The notes under the pieces were generated by a model, which had not been told where the DNA came from, made no database searches, and saw only the letters and a list, made by a program, of their open reading frames with translations. A stretch of DNA of 64,000 bases from Amycolatopsis bartoniae. GTDB taxonomy: Bacteria; Actinomycetota; Actinomycetes; Mycobacteriales; Pseudonocardiaceae. A program made the translations under genes and the position numbers. Every line of letters starts with the position of its first letter. Position 1 is the first letter of the stretch. The stretch is taken from NCBI RefSeq assembly GCF_014191255.1, contig NZ_JACHWH010000003.1, positions 377,501 through 441,500 of the forward strand, written 5' to 3'. Below are positions 25,560 through 33,617 of this stretch, in pieces.

Positions 25560-26585
25560 ATGTTCAGGCACACGAAGAACCTGCAGTTCGAGGCGAAGCC
25601 GGAAAAGCCGGACCCGGTGTTCGCGCACAAGCTGCAGGAGCTGATCGGCGGCGCCTACGGGGAGCTGAGCGTCACGTGGCAGTACCTGTTCCAGGGCTGG
25701 AACTGCCGGATCGAGGGCAAGTACAAGGACCTGATCCTGGACACCGCCGCCGAGGAGATCGGGCACGTCGAGATGCTCGCGACGATGGTGGCGCGGTTGC
25801 TGGAGGGAGCCCCGGCCACCGAGGTCGCGGAGGCGGTCAAGGACCCGGTGACGGCGGCGGTGCTGGGCGGAATGGATCCGCAGCAGGCCATCGTCGGCGG
25901 TGGGGGCGCGCTGCCCGCGGACTCCAACGGCGACCCCTGGAACGGGAAGTACATCGTGGCGAGCGGGAACCTGCTGGCGGACTTCCGGGCGAACGCGGCG
26001 GCGGAGGCGCAGGGGCGGCTGCAGACCGCGCGGTTGTACAACATGACCGACGACCCGGGTGTGAAGGAGATGCTGAAGTTCATCCTCGCCCGTGACACCG
26101 TGCACCAGAAGCAGTGGCTGCGGGCGATCGAGGAGCTGCGGGCCGACGGACTGGAGGACGAGGTGGCCCCGAGCGCGCTGTTCGACGAGGAGAACCAGGA
26201 ACACAACTCCACGATCTGGCACCTGTCGGACGGCGCGGACGGCCCGAAGGGCGGCTGGACGCGCGACCTGGAGTACCTCATGGAGCCCCAGGCACTGGGC
26301 GGTCCCGCCACGGCGCCTCCGCCGGATCCGGCGCTGTTCTCGACGTTCGCCCCGGCGGCTTCGGCTGCGGAGCCGGAGCTGGCGGAGGGTGATGTCCAGA
26401 CCTTCTACAGCGAGCGCGACGGCAAGTGGAAGAACCAGGTCGAGGGCCGGAAGCGGGCGTCGAGCACGAGTGACACCAAGGCCGAGGCCCAGCAGGCCGG
26501 GCGTGAGCTGGCGAAGAACCGCGGAGTGACGCACGTGGTGCGGAAGAAGGACGGCGAAATCGCCGAAACGCACGACTATTCGTGA
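25560..26585 (+). CDS. Manganese catalase with C-terminal DUF2188 domain
   Basis: A 341-residue protein. Residues 1-260 form a di-manganese catalase: the metal-binding Glu/His motifs appear as YGELSVTWQYLFQGWN, the TAAEEIGHVEMLA helix and the later RDTVHQKQWL helix. After a Pro/Ala linker (about 245-275) the last 60 residues (TFYSERDGKWKNQVEG onward) match DUF2188, a small basic domain usually found as a separate protein. The catalase breaks down hydrogen peroxide in the cytoplasm. The DUF2188 fusion is unusual in my knowledge of the family. Confidence 0.9.
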   Translation: MFRHTKNLQFEAKPEKPDPVFAHKLQELIGGAYGELSVTWQYLFQGWNCRIEGKYKDLILDTAAEEIGHVEMLATMVARLLEGAPATEVAEAVKDPVTAAVLGGMDPQQAIVGGGGALPADSNGDPWNGKYIVASGNLLADFRANAAAEAQGRLQTARLYNMTDDPGVKEMLKFILARDTVHQKQWLRAIEELRADGLEDEVAPSALFDEENQEHNSTIWHLSDGADGPKGGWTRDLEYLMEPQALGGPATAPPPDPALFSTFAPAASAAEPELAEGDVQTFYSERDGKWKNQVEGRKRASSTSDTKAEAQQAGRELAKNRGVTHVVRKKDGEIAETHDYS

Positions 26586-26588
26586 GTG

Positions 26589-26603
26589 AGGGCCGTAAGG
26601 CCC
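26589..26603 (+). terminator. Weak hairpin after the catalase gene
   Basis: GGGCC-GTAA-GGCCC forms a perfect 5-base stem with a tetraloop four bases after the catalase stop. There is no T-run, so if it ends transcription it does so weakly or with Rho. Confidence 0.35.
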
Positions 26604-26613
26604 GAAGGAAACT

Positions 26614-26760
26614 CCAGAGTTGGGTGGTCATCCCGTCGCCTGAAACCGGTTCGATCACTTTGGCTCAGGGCCGCAACATGCGCCGGAACCGGCGGGTGTC
26701 ATGCCAAGCTTGCGGGCCTGAGCCAAAGTGATATTCACAACCGCAGGCGGCGGGATGACG
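26614..26760 (+). repeat. Composite palindromic element, module 1, copy A
   Basis: Nested inverted repeats within a gene-free stretch of 550 bases. Outer arms are 26627-26642 and 26744-26759 (16 bases, one G-T pair); inner arms are 26654-26676 and 26710-26732 (23 bases, one mismatch). A copy with the same frame sequences lies at 40841-40997. The tiny open frames here are not supported as genes. The sequence between this module and module 2 contains a further hairpin (TTTCGCGC at 26764, GCGCGAAA at 26797). Confidence 0.8.
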
Positions 26761-26842
26761 CGCTTTCGCGCTTGGCGCGTCCGAAAGCCGCGCTTCGCGC
26801 GAAAAACCGTGGTTGCGTTGGGCGCCCCGATTTTTGATTGTT

Positions 26843-26927
26843 TAACGGTTGGCTCACCGCGTCAAGGGCGCCTTCGGCGTCGCTGCGCGATCGCTGCGCG
26901 ACCCTTGACACGGTGAGCCAACCGCTA
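26843..26927 (-). repeat. Composite palindromic element, module 2, copy A
   Basis: A long stem: arms 26846-26868 and 26902-26924 pair over 23 bases with one mismatch, and flanking TTAA/TAA bases extend it. The loop carries a tandem 11-base repeat TCGCTGCGCGA. The second copy is at 41172-41250. The single and triple mismatches in copies A and B become mostly G-T pairs on the minus strand, suggesting that the minus-strand transcript is the folded form. Confidence 0.75.
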
Positions 26928-27029
26928 ATGACGGCTTTGTATCGGGGATGGGGGAGGACCGGGCGGGAGGGGGGTGTGCTCGCGTTCGCGTCGCGGGGTG
27001 CACGTGTGTGTGATGGGGTGCGGACGGGT

Positions 27030-27044
27030 GTCCGCTGTGCGGAC
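27030..27044. promoter_or_regulatory. Palindromic operator candidate upstream of the catabolic operon
   Basis: GTCCGC-TGT-GCGGAC is a perfect 15-base palindrome about 90 bases before the amidohydrolase start. Short palindromes of this kind are used by IclR and GntR regulators; an IclR gene of the PcaR type lies at 33.6-34.4 kb. A TTGACT at 27052-27057 could be a -35 box. The regulator assignment is inference. Confidence 0.45.
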
Positions 27045-27135
27045 TTGGGCCTTGACTTTCCCTGTGGGTGGGGCCAATGTGGGCGCCAGGCTCCTGTCCA
27101 GTGTCGGACGGGTGTACGGACATGGGAGTGGCGTG

Positions 27136-28578
27136 ATGAGCCAATTCGAGCAGGGGCGGCCCGTGGTCCTCCGGGGCGGGACGGTGCTGACGCTCGACGA
27201 CACGCGCCGGGTGTGGGACCGGGCTGACGTGCTCGTCGAGGGGGACCGGATTTCCGCTGTGGGGCCGGACATCGAGGTGCCCGCCGACGCGGTGGTGATC
27301 GACGCCAGTGGGGGCATCGTGATGCCCGGCATGATCGACACCCACCGGCACATGTGGCAGACCGCCATGCGCGGATACGGCGCCGACTGGACGCTCACCC
27401 AGTATTTTGTCTGGTACTACCTGGAAAGCGGCAAGCTCTTCCGGCCCCAGGACATCCACGCGGGCAACGTGCTTGCCGCCGTCGAGGCGCTGGAGTCCGG
27501 GGTGACCACGGTGGTCGACTGGTCGCACGGGTTGCGAACCGTGGAGCACGCGGACGCCGCTGTGGACGCGTTGCAGTCCGTGCCCGGGCGGTTCGTGCTC
27601 GCCTACGGCAACATCCAGGCCCCGCCGGCCGAGTGGACCGGCGCGCCCGAGTTCCGCGACTTCGTGCGGCGGCGGATCACCGGCGACGACCTGCTCGGGT
27701 TCCAGATCGCGTTCGACGTCACCGGGGATCCCTCGTTCCCCGAGAAGCCCGCGTTCGAGGTGGCCCGCGAGCTCGGGGTGCCCGTCACCACACATGCCGG
27801 GGTGTGGGGCGCCACCAACGACGACGGCGTGAAACTCATGCACGACAACGGGTTCATGACACCCGAGACGATTTACGTGCACGCCGCCTCGTTGTCCGCC
27901 GACTCCTACCACCGGATCGCGGCCACCGGCGGGTCGATCTCCGTTTCGACCGAGAGCGAGCAGAGCGCGGGCCAAGGATACCCGCCCACCTGGGCCATCC
28001 GGGCCCACGGTATTCCCGTCTCGCTGTCCATGGACACCTCGGTCTGGTGGAGCGGCGACCTGTTCTCGGCCATGCGGACCACACTCGGCGCGGACCGGTC
28101 CCGCGAGCACCTCGAAGCGCACGCGCAGGGCGACACCGTCACGCACGCCAGTCTGCGCGCCGAGCACGTCGTCGAGTGGGCCACGCGGGGCGGTGCGCAC
28201 GCACTGGGCCGCGACGATCTCGGCAGCCTCGAACCGGGCAAGAAGGCCGACGTCGTGCTGATCAAGAACGACAACTCGTCCGTCTCGTTCCCGCTGCTCA
28301 ACCCGTACGGGCACGTCGCGTTCCAGGTGCAGCGCGGCGACGTCCACACCGTGCTCGTCAACGGCCGGGTGGTCAAGCACGAGCACCGGCTGGTGGGCAT
28401 CGACCTGGACGCCGTGCGCCGCGAGGTCGACGAGACGGTGACGTACCTGCGTTCGCAGCTGGGCGAAGAGGCGTGGCAGAAGGGGATGAACCCCGACATC
28501 CCGCCGACGAAGATCCTCGACAACCCGTACACGTACACGGACTACGCCAGTTCCTCGACCCACACCCGCCGTGCCTGA
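27136..28578 (+). CDS. Amidohydrolase of the chlorohydrolase/aminohydrolase type
   Basis: A 480-residue metal-dependent hydrolase of the subfamily that includes 8-oxoguanine, guanine and S-adenosylhomocysteine deaminases and AtzA/TrzN. Metal-site motifs are in place: DTHRHMWQ (first two His), VTTHAGVWG, YVHAASLS and the LSMDTS Asp. It would hydrolyse a C-N (or C-Cl) bond on a heteroaromatic ring, or a related group. First gene of a five-gene operon with CoA transferase, lyase and extradiol dioxygenase, so its substrate probably feeds ring cleavage. ATG at 27136 chosen; GTG one codon earlier is possible. Confidence 0.88.
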   Translation: MSQFEQGRPVVLRGGTVLTLDDTRRVWDRADVLVEGDRISAVGPDIEVPADAVVIDASGGIVMPGMIDTHRHMWQTAMRGYGADWTLTQYFVWYYLESGKLFRPQDIHAGNVLAAVEALESGVTTVVDWSHGLRTVEHADAAVDALQSVPGRFVLAYGNIQAPPAEWTGAPEFRDFVRRRITGDDLLGFQIAFDVTGDPSFPEKPAFEVARELGVPVTTHAGVWGATNDDGVKLMHDNGFMTPETIYVHAASLSADSYHRIAATGGSISVSTESEQSAGQGYPPTWAIRAHGIPVSLSMDTSVWWSGDLFSAMRTTLGADRSREHLEAHAQGDTVTHASLRAEHVVEWATRGGAHALGRDDLGSLEPGKKADVVLIKNDNSSVSFPLLNPYGHVAFQVQRGDVHTVLVNGRVVKHEHRLVGIDLDAVRREVDETVTYLRSQLGEEAWQKGMNPDIPPTKILDNPYTYTDYASSSTHTRRA

Positions 28579-29713
28579 GCAGACCGGCCCGCTCGCCGGG
28601 CTGCTCGTCGCGGACTTCTCCCGGATCCTCGCCGGCCCGTACGCCACGATGCTGCTCGCGGACATGGGCGCTGACGTGATCAAAGTGGAGGGTCCGCGCG
28701 GGGACGACACGCGCACGTGGATGCCACCGGTGCGCGACGGCGTCGCGACGTACTACCTGGGCGTGAACCGCGGAAAGCGCTCCATCGCGCTGGACCTGCG
28801 CGATCCCGCCGACGCCGAGGTGGCGCGGGAGCTCGCGCGACGAGCCGACGTGCTGATCGAGAACTTCAAGCCCGGCGGGCTCGCCAAGTACGGCCTGGAC
28901 TTCGACACCGTGCGCGAGGCCAACCCCGGCGTCATCTACTCGTCGATCAGCGGGTTCGGTTCGGGCGCGGGTCGGCACGTGCCCGGCTACGACCTCATGG
29001 TGCAGGCCATTTCCGGGCTGATGAGCCTGACCGGCGACCCCGACGGGCCGCCGTACCGGGCTGGCATCTCGGTGTTCGACGTGATGGCGGGAAACCATGC
29101 CGCGATCGGCATCCTCGCCGCGCTGCGCCACCGCGACGCCACCGGACAGGGCCAGCACGTGGAGGTCAACCTGTTGTCCTCGGCGCTGACCGGGCTGGTC
29201 AACCACAGCTCGGCGTATGTGGCAGGCGGCACCGTGCCCTACCGCATGGGCAACGCGCACCCGAGCGTGTTCCCCTACGAGCCGCTGCCCACCGCGGACA
29301 ACGACCTGATCATCACTGCCGCGAACGACGGCCAGTTCCGCAAGCTGTGCGAGGTGCTCGGCATTCCGGAGATCGCCGACGACCCGCGGTTCGCCCGCAA
29401 CGCCGACCGCACGGAGCGGCGCGAGGAGCTGCGCCCGATTCTCGCCGAGCAGCTGCGCAAACGGGGCGCGCTGGAGTGGTTCGACCTGCTCGTCGAGGCC
29501 GGGGTGCCCAGCGGCCCGATCAACACGATCGACCAGGGTTTCGCGATGGCGGAACGGTTCGAGCTGGATCCGGTGGTGGAGGTCGGGGGCGTGCCGACCA
29601 CGCGCCACCCGATCCGGTTCTCCGAGACGCCGGTGAGCTACCGGCTGCCGCCGCCCGAGCTGGACGAGCACGGGGCGGAACTGCGCAAGTGGCTGGAGGA
29701 CAAGGGTGACTGA
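28571..29713 (+). CDS. CoA transferase family III (CaiB/BaiF)
   Basis: A 380-residue family III CoA transferase. The N-terminal LAGLLVADFSRILAGPYATM, the NRGKRSIALDLRDP strand and the ENFKPGG loop are characteristic; the catalytic Asp is expected in the YDLMVQAISGLMSLTG region, after it the conserved YRAGISVFDV. These enzymes move CoA from a donor thioester to a carboxylate. Starts (GTG) inside the amidohydrolase gene and overlaps the lyase gene by 8 bases, so all three are coupled. Likely activates an acid that the next enzyme cleaves. Confidence 0.93.
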   Translation: MPEQTGPLAGLLVADFSRILAGPYATMLLADMGADVIKVEGPRGDDTRTWMPPVRDGVATYYLGVNRGKRSIALDLRDPADAEVARELARRADVLIENFKPGGLAKYGLDFDTVREANPGVIYSSISGFGSGAGRHVPGYDLMVQAISGLMSLTGDPDGPPYRAGISVFDVMAGNHAAIGILAALRHRDATGQGQHVEVNLLSSALTGLVNHSSAYVAGGTVPYRMGNAHPSVFPYEPLPTADNDLIITAANDGQFRKLCEVLGIPEIADDPRFARNADRTERREELRPILAEQLRKRGALEWFDLLVEAGVPSGPINTIDQGFAMAERFELDPVVEVGGVPTTRHPIRFSETPVSYRLPPPELDEHGAELRKWLEDKGD

Positions 29714-30488
29714 GTATCCCACGGCGCTCGGCGCGTCGTCGCTGGAGAAGATCACGCTCCTCGGCCAGGACCTCGCGCAGGACGTGATGGGCAAGGTTTC
29801 CTTCGGGGAACTGGCTTTCTGGCTCGCGACCCAGCGTCGTCCGGCGCCGGGGGAGACACGGGTGTTCGAGGCCGTGCTGGCCGCGCTGGCCGATCACGGG
29901 TTCACGCCCACCGCGATCGTCACGCGGCTGACGTACCTGTCCGCGCCGGACTCGGTGCAGGGCGCGCTCGCCGCCGGACTGCTCGGCGGCGGCTCACGGT
30001 TCCTCGGCGTCACCGAGGACTGCGGCCGGTTCCTGCACGAAGCGGTGTCCACTGTGGAGGAACCAGCGAACTGGGACGAGGTGGCGCTGGAAACCGTGCA
30101 GGCCCGGCGCGCGGCCGGGAAGTTCGTCCCCGGCCTGGGACACCACGTGCACAAGAACGGCGATCCCCGCACCGCGCGGCTGTTCGAGATCGCCCGCGAG
30201 GAGCAGCAGTTCGGCCCGCACCTGGCGTTGTTCGAGGCCATCGGCCGCGTGCACCCGCAGGTGCTGGGTAAAACCCTGCCGCTCAACGGCGCGGGGGCCT
30301 GCGGCGCGGCACTGGCCGATCTCGGGCTCCCGCTGGAGTTGCTGCGCGGCTTCGCGTTGCTCGCCCGCACGGCGGGGCTCATCGGGCAGCTCGCCGAAGA
30401 ACTGCGCAACCCCGTCGCGAACGACATCTTCCTGTCCGTAGACCTCAACAACCGGCCCGTTCCCCCGGCAGGAGGCAGCCATGGCTGA
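29706..30488 (+). CDS. Citryl-CoA lyase-like protein (citrate synthase superfamily)
   Basis: A 260-residue, short member of the citrate synthase fold, about 150 residues smaller than true citrate synthases. GLGHHVHKNGDPRTARL is the conserved His-containing loop, and LPLNGAGACGAALADLG the second active-site region. Members of this size are annotated as citryl-CoA lyases: they split a 3-hydroxy-3-carboxyacyl-CoA into acetyl-CoA and a 2-oxoacid. Placed directly after a CoA transferase, it would cleave the thioester that enzyme makes. The GTG start overlaps the CoA transferase gene. Confidence 0.85.
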   Translation: MTEYPTALGASSLEKITLLGQDLAQDVMGKVSFGELAFWLATQRRPAPGETRVFEAVLAALADHGFTPTAIVTRLTYLSAPDSVQGALAAGLLGGGSRFLGVTEDCGRFLHEAVSTVEEPANWDEVALETVQARRAAGKFVPGLGHHVHKNGDPRTARLFEIAREEQQFGPHLALFEAIGRVHPQVLGKTLPLNGAGACGAALADLGLPLELLRGFALLARTAGLIGQLAEELRNPVANDIFLSVDLNNRPVPPAGGSHG

Positions 30489-31341
30489 ACTGGTCGCGGT
30501 GATCGCGTCCACCCACCACCCGTTCTACTACCGCGCCAGCACCGCCACCGGCGAGGACCGCCCGGACTTCGCCGACGAGTGGGTGCGCAAGGTGGCGGCG
30601 TTCCGCGAGACGCTGACCAGGGCCCGCCCGGACGTGCTGGTGATGGTCGGCTCGGACCACTTCCACCAGCTGTGGCTGGACAACATGCCGCAGTTCCTCG
30701 TCGGCAAGGCACCGGTCTACGACGCCAACTGGTACAACGAGGAACGCGAGTTCGGGCTGCCACGGATGGTCCTCAAAGGACAGGAGGACCTGTCGGCGCA
30801 CGTGCTGCGCGAGGGCCTGGACGCGGGTTTCGACCTGGCGTTCTCCAACGAGCTGCGGATCGACCACTCCATCACGTGCCCGATCATCACCCTGCGCTCG
30901 CAGAACGACCTGCCGATCGTGCCGGTCTACACCAACATCTTCGCGCCACCGCTCCCGCAGCCGAAGCGCTTCGTCCAGCTGGGACGGACCATCCGGCAGC
31001 TGGTCGAGTCCTGGCCGTCGGACCAGCGGGTGGCGGTGATCGGCACCGGGCACCTGTCGCTGGAGCTGGGCGGCCCGCGGCAGTTCGGGCCGCACGGGCC
31101 GGATCCGGAGTTCGACCGCAAGGCCGTGGACTGGATCAGATGCGGGGACATCGAGAAGTGCCTCGGCGAGGTGACACTGGAAAGCCTGCACCTGCCGGGA
31201 AACGCCACGCACGGGTTCATGGACTTCATGCTCATGATGGGCGTGGCGGGGGAGGGGCAGCGGGTGGACTACGTCGACACCTACGACCTGTTCCACACCA
31301 TGGAGGCGTACTTCACGTGGTATCCGGGAGGTGCCCGGTGA
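30481..31341 (+). CDS. LigB-type extradiol ring-cleavage dioxygenase, catalytic subunit
   Basis: A 286-residue type II extradiol dioxygenase of the LigB family. Expected iron ligands and catalytic base are visible: His12 (STHHP), His60 (GSDHFHQ), His129 (RIDHSIT) and His191 (GTGHLS), at nearly the spacing of protocatechuate 4,5-dioxygenase LigB. The enzyme opens a dihydroxylated aromatic ring next to the diol using Fe(II) and oxygen. The substrate is not fixed by the sequence; protocatechuate, gallate or a related acid would fit. Overlaps the lyase gene by 8 bases and the LigA-like gene by 4. Confidence 0.9.
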   Translation: MAELVAVIASTHHPFYYRASTATGEDRPDFADEWVRKVAAFRETLTRARPDVLVMVGSDHFHQLWLDNMPQFLVGKAPVYDANWYNEEREFGLPRMVLKGQEDLSAHVLREGLDAGFDLAFSNELRIDHSITCPIITLRSQNDLPIVPVYTNIFAPPLPQPKRFVQLGRTIRQLVESWPSDQRVAVIGTGHLSLELGGPRQFGPHGPDPEFDRKAVDWIRCGDIEKCLGEVTLESLHLPGNATHGFMDFMLMMGVAGEGQRVDYVDTYDLFHTMEAYFTWYPGGAR

Positions 31342-31697
31342 GCAGGTACCTGCTGAACAAGTTCCTCTACACCGTCGACCGCGACCCGGAGCTCGTCGAG
31401 CGCTACCGCGAGGACCCGGCGGGCACGGTCGCGTGGTGGGAGGCCGAGCGCGCGAACGCGATTCTCAACTGCCACAGCGGGGAACGCTCGTCGTGGCTGG
31501 AATTCGAGGACGCCGAACGCCAGGCACTGTCCACTCACGACTACCCGAAGCTGTTCGAGCTGGGCGCGCACCCGTTCCTGACGCTGACGTTGTTCATCGC
31601 GCTGTTCGAACGGGACCACGAACCACTGGGCTTCCAGCGCGAGTACGCCCGGCGCCTGGCGCACTTCTCGTTGCCGTATCCGGACATCGCGACCTAG
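31338..31697 (+). CDS. LigA-type small subunit of extradiol dioxygenase
   Basis: A 119-residue protein of the LigA family, the small alpha subunit that caps the active site of LigB enzymes. Typical sequence is visible: YLLNKFLYTVDRDPELVERY at the start and LSTHDYPKLFELGAHPF in the middle. GTG start with GTGA overlap to the ligB-like stop, after GGGAGG. The order here (catalytic subunit first) is the reverse of the classic ligA-ligB. It ends the operon. Confidence 0.88.
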   Translation: MSRYLLNKFLYTVDRDPELVERYREDPAGTVAWWEAERANAILNCHSGERSSWLEFEDAERQALSTHDYPKLFELGAHPFLTLTLFIALFERDHEPLGFQREYARRLAHFSLPYPDIAT

Positions 31698-31994
31698 CGG
31701 GCCGGCCGGTAGCGCAGGTCCACCGCCTCCGCGGGGTCACCGTCGTGGACGCGGGCCCACCGGACCGGCTCGATGCCGGGGCAGTCGAACAACCGCACGT
31801 GCGTCCTCGGGGTGGTGCGTCAGCACGAACACCGGGCCGCGCCAGGCACCGCCGTACGGCTGCTCGCCCGCCTTCCCGGGGTGGCGCTCGGCGACCGCGT
31901 CGTAGCCGCGGCGGCCGCCCAGCACGGCCCCCAGACCGGCGATCGACTCCTGGTGGCTGTCCGGGTTCACCTCGACCCCCGACATCCAGTCCAT
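31694..31994 (-). pseudogene. Decayed RibD-C/dihydrofolate reductase-like gene
   Basis: The minus strand encodes the start of a RibD C-terminal-type reductase (VLGGRRGYDAVAERHPG, then GPVFVLTHHPEDA). The frame then shifts, and the family's C-terminal end (VRLFDCPGIEPVRW, then DLRYRPAR and stop) continues in another frame. Roughly 40-60 residues expected between the two parts are missing, so there is both an internal deletion and a frameshift. The remnant is only about 100 codons against about 185 for intact relatives. Not functional. Confidence 0.7.
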
Positions 31995-32014
31995 CGAATG
32001 GCCGGCACCGGAAC

Positions 32015-32548
32015 TTATCGGGGGACGCCGCTCTTCCGGCGCTGCCGGTGCGCCGCGACGTGGGAGCGGTTCGCGCACTCCGGGGAGCAGAACCGGCGGC
32101 GGCCGTTGCGTGAGGTGTCCACGTACACCGTGTCGCAGCCCGGGCGCCGGCAGCAGCCGATCCGCTTCGGGTCCTCGCACAGGACGTGCGCCAGGCCCAT
32201 GATCGTGTAGGCCGTGAGGCGCCGCACGGTCGGCTCGTCCGCGTGGGCGTAGTGGAAGTGCGGCGGGCGGCCGTGGTGCTGGGAGATGTGTGGCGGCGCG
32301 GCGACCACGGCGAGCAGCTCGTTGGCCAGGTCGACGCGCGGTTGCAGCCCGGGCTCCTGGAACAGCGGCCGCAGGCGCCGCGCCCACGCGGTCAGCTCCG
32401 CCGCCTCCCGGGCGGACACCGGGGCGGTGCCGCGGTAGTCGTAGGTCTCGATGACCTGCTCGTAGGTCTCCGCGGTGGCGCCGGGCGCCACGTTGACGAG
32501 CGTGGCGGCCAGCTGCGCTGCGATCCCGCCGTAAGGGGTGAACTGCAC
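32015..32548 (-). CDS. CGNR zinc-finger / ABATE-domain protein
   Basis: A 177-residue protein. The N-terminal part is the ABATE-like ligand-binding helical domain found in actinobacterial regulators; the C-terminal 45 residues form the CGNR zinc finger, with Cys residues in GCCRRPGCDTVY and FCSPECANRSHVAAHRQRR. These proteins are thought to be stress-responsive DNA-binding regulators. The target is unknown; the RibD-like pseudogene just downstream on the same strand may once have been in its operon. Confidence 0.88.
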   Translation of the reverse strand: MQFTPYGGIAAQLAATLVNVAPGATAETYEQVIETYDYRGTAPVSAREAAELTAWARRLRPLFQEPGLQPRVDLANELLAVVAAPPHISQHHGRPPHFHYAHADEPTVRRLTAYTIMGLAHVLCEDPKRIGCCRRPGCDTVYVDTSRNGRRRFCSPECANRSHVAAHRQRRKSGVPR

Positions 32549-32608
32549 GGGACCATCAGATCAGGTAAGCATTGAACTGCACAATGGCCTTACCGGATGC
32601 TGGGGCCC

Positions 32609-32788
32609 ATGCTCAGCGAGAACGACTTCTGCCCCGTGGGCGCCCGCGTGCGGGTGCTCTCCCGCCACCGGACCTCCGAGGGAGAGGTCCGGTACCTGCG
32701 GTGCGACTGCGGGGTGATCCGGCTCGTCGTGGTCCCGCCCGGTCACCAGAACTCGGTGCACACGTTGCGCGTGGTGCCGGGGCGGTAG
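32609..32788 (+). CDS. Small putative zinc-ribbon protein
   Basis: About 59 residues with a pattern YLRCDCGVIRLVV and an upstream FCPVG that could make a small zinc ribbon. An ATG twelve bases earlier (32597) is also in frame. It overlaps the last 46 bases of the convergent XRE gene, which lowers confidence. Divergent from the CGNR gene by 60 bases. No function can be assigned. Confidence 0.5.
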   Translation: MLSENDFCPVGARVRVLSRHRTSEGEVRYLRCDCGVIRLVVVPPGHQNSVHTLRVVPGR

Positions 32789-33516
32789 TGGACCACGTCG
32801 GCGCACGCGCGGAACTCCAGCCGCGGGTCGAGGGCGTGCGCGCGGGTGACCGCGGACGGGCCGGTGACGAGGAAGGGCCCGCACTGGTTCCACGTCGCGC
32901 CGTCGTCGGCGGTGACGTCCAGCCACACGCGGTCGCCGTACGCGGCGCCGGTCAGGTGCGCGAACACCATCCACACTCCGCCGACCATCGCCTGCTCCAG
33001 CGCCACCACCGGCTGGTGGTCCACGGCGTTGGGCCGGGCCGGTGCCTCGACCTCCTGGCCGGGACCGTCCGGCCAGGGCCAGTCCGCGCACACCTTGTCC
33101 TGCGTGGCCGCGGGGGCGACGACGACCCGCGGGAACAGCTCCGCCCCGGCCACCAGCCCGGCGGCGGCGAACACCACCGCCGTCGCGGCGACCACCGCGG
33201 CCAGGAACCACGCGGGATGCCGGGCGCGCCAGGGCTTCCGCTCCGGCGCGTCCGGGGTGGGCTCGGGAGCCTCACCCGCCGCCTGCTCCCACAGCGGGCG
33301 TAGCGCCGCGGTGTCCTCGTCCGCCTCCCGGCACAGCTGTTCGACGACCGGCCAAGGCGGCACCGTGGCGCCGGAAAGGTAACGCGACAGCGAGGAATCG
33401 CTGGCGTGCACGGTCTTTTCGAGCTGTTTGAGGCTTTTGCCGGAGCGGGTGCGGAGCCTGCGCAGCTGTTCCCCCAGCTGCTCGCGTGCCGGGACGACGG
33501 ACCGTTCGCGAGTCAC
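32743..33516 (-). CDS. Membrane-anchored XRE-type regulator
   Basis: A 257-residue protein. An XRE helix-turn-helix lies at about residues 8-65 (LGEQLRRLRTRSGKSLKQLE, SLSRYLSG), then a Pro/Glu linker, one transmembrane helix at about 115-140 (WFLAAVVAATAVVFAAAGLV), and a ~115-residue extracytoplasmic domain with three Cys. This layout (DNA-binding inside, sensor outside) is common in actinomycetes and may sense the cell surface. The GTG at 33516 is preferred to an upstream ATG whose leader is rich in Pro/Gly/Arg and unlike protein. The extracellular domain is not recognised. Confidence 0.82.
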   Translation of the reverse strand: MTRERSVVPAREQLGEQLRRLRTRSGKSLKQLEKTVHASDSSLSRYLSGATVPPWPVVEQLCREADEDTAALRPLWEQAAGEAPEPTPDAPERKPWRARHPAWFLAAVVAATAVVFAAAGLVAGAELFPRVVVAPAATQDKVCADWPWPDGPGQEVEAPARPNAVDHQPVVALEQAMVGGVWMVFAHLTGAAYGDRVWLDVTADDGATWNQCGPFLVTGPSAVTRAHALDPRLEFRACADVVHYRPGTTRNVCTEFW

Positions 33517-33617
33517 CTCGAACCCCCTTTCGAGCCGATCCCACTGTCGACCCGGGCGGCCCGGCGCGAAACCGCCATCCGGGCGCCCCGGGACGCGCGC
33601 CAGGGGGTGCCGGAGGC

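Noticed and set aside
26586-27135. Small protein genes in the palindromic region
   Set aside because: The frames lie across inverted repeats, lack ribosome-binding sites and show no protein-like composition.
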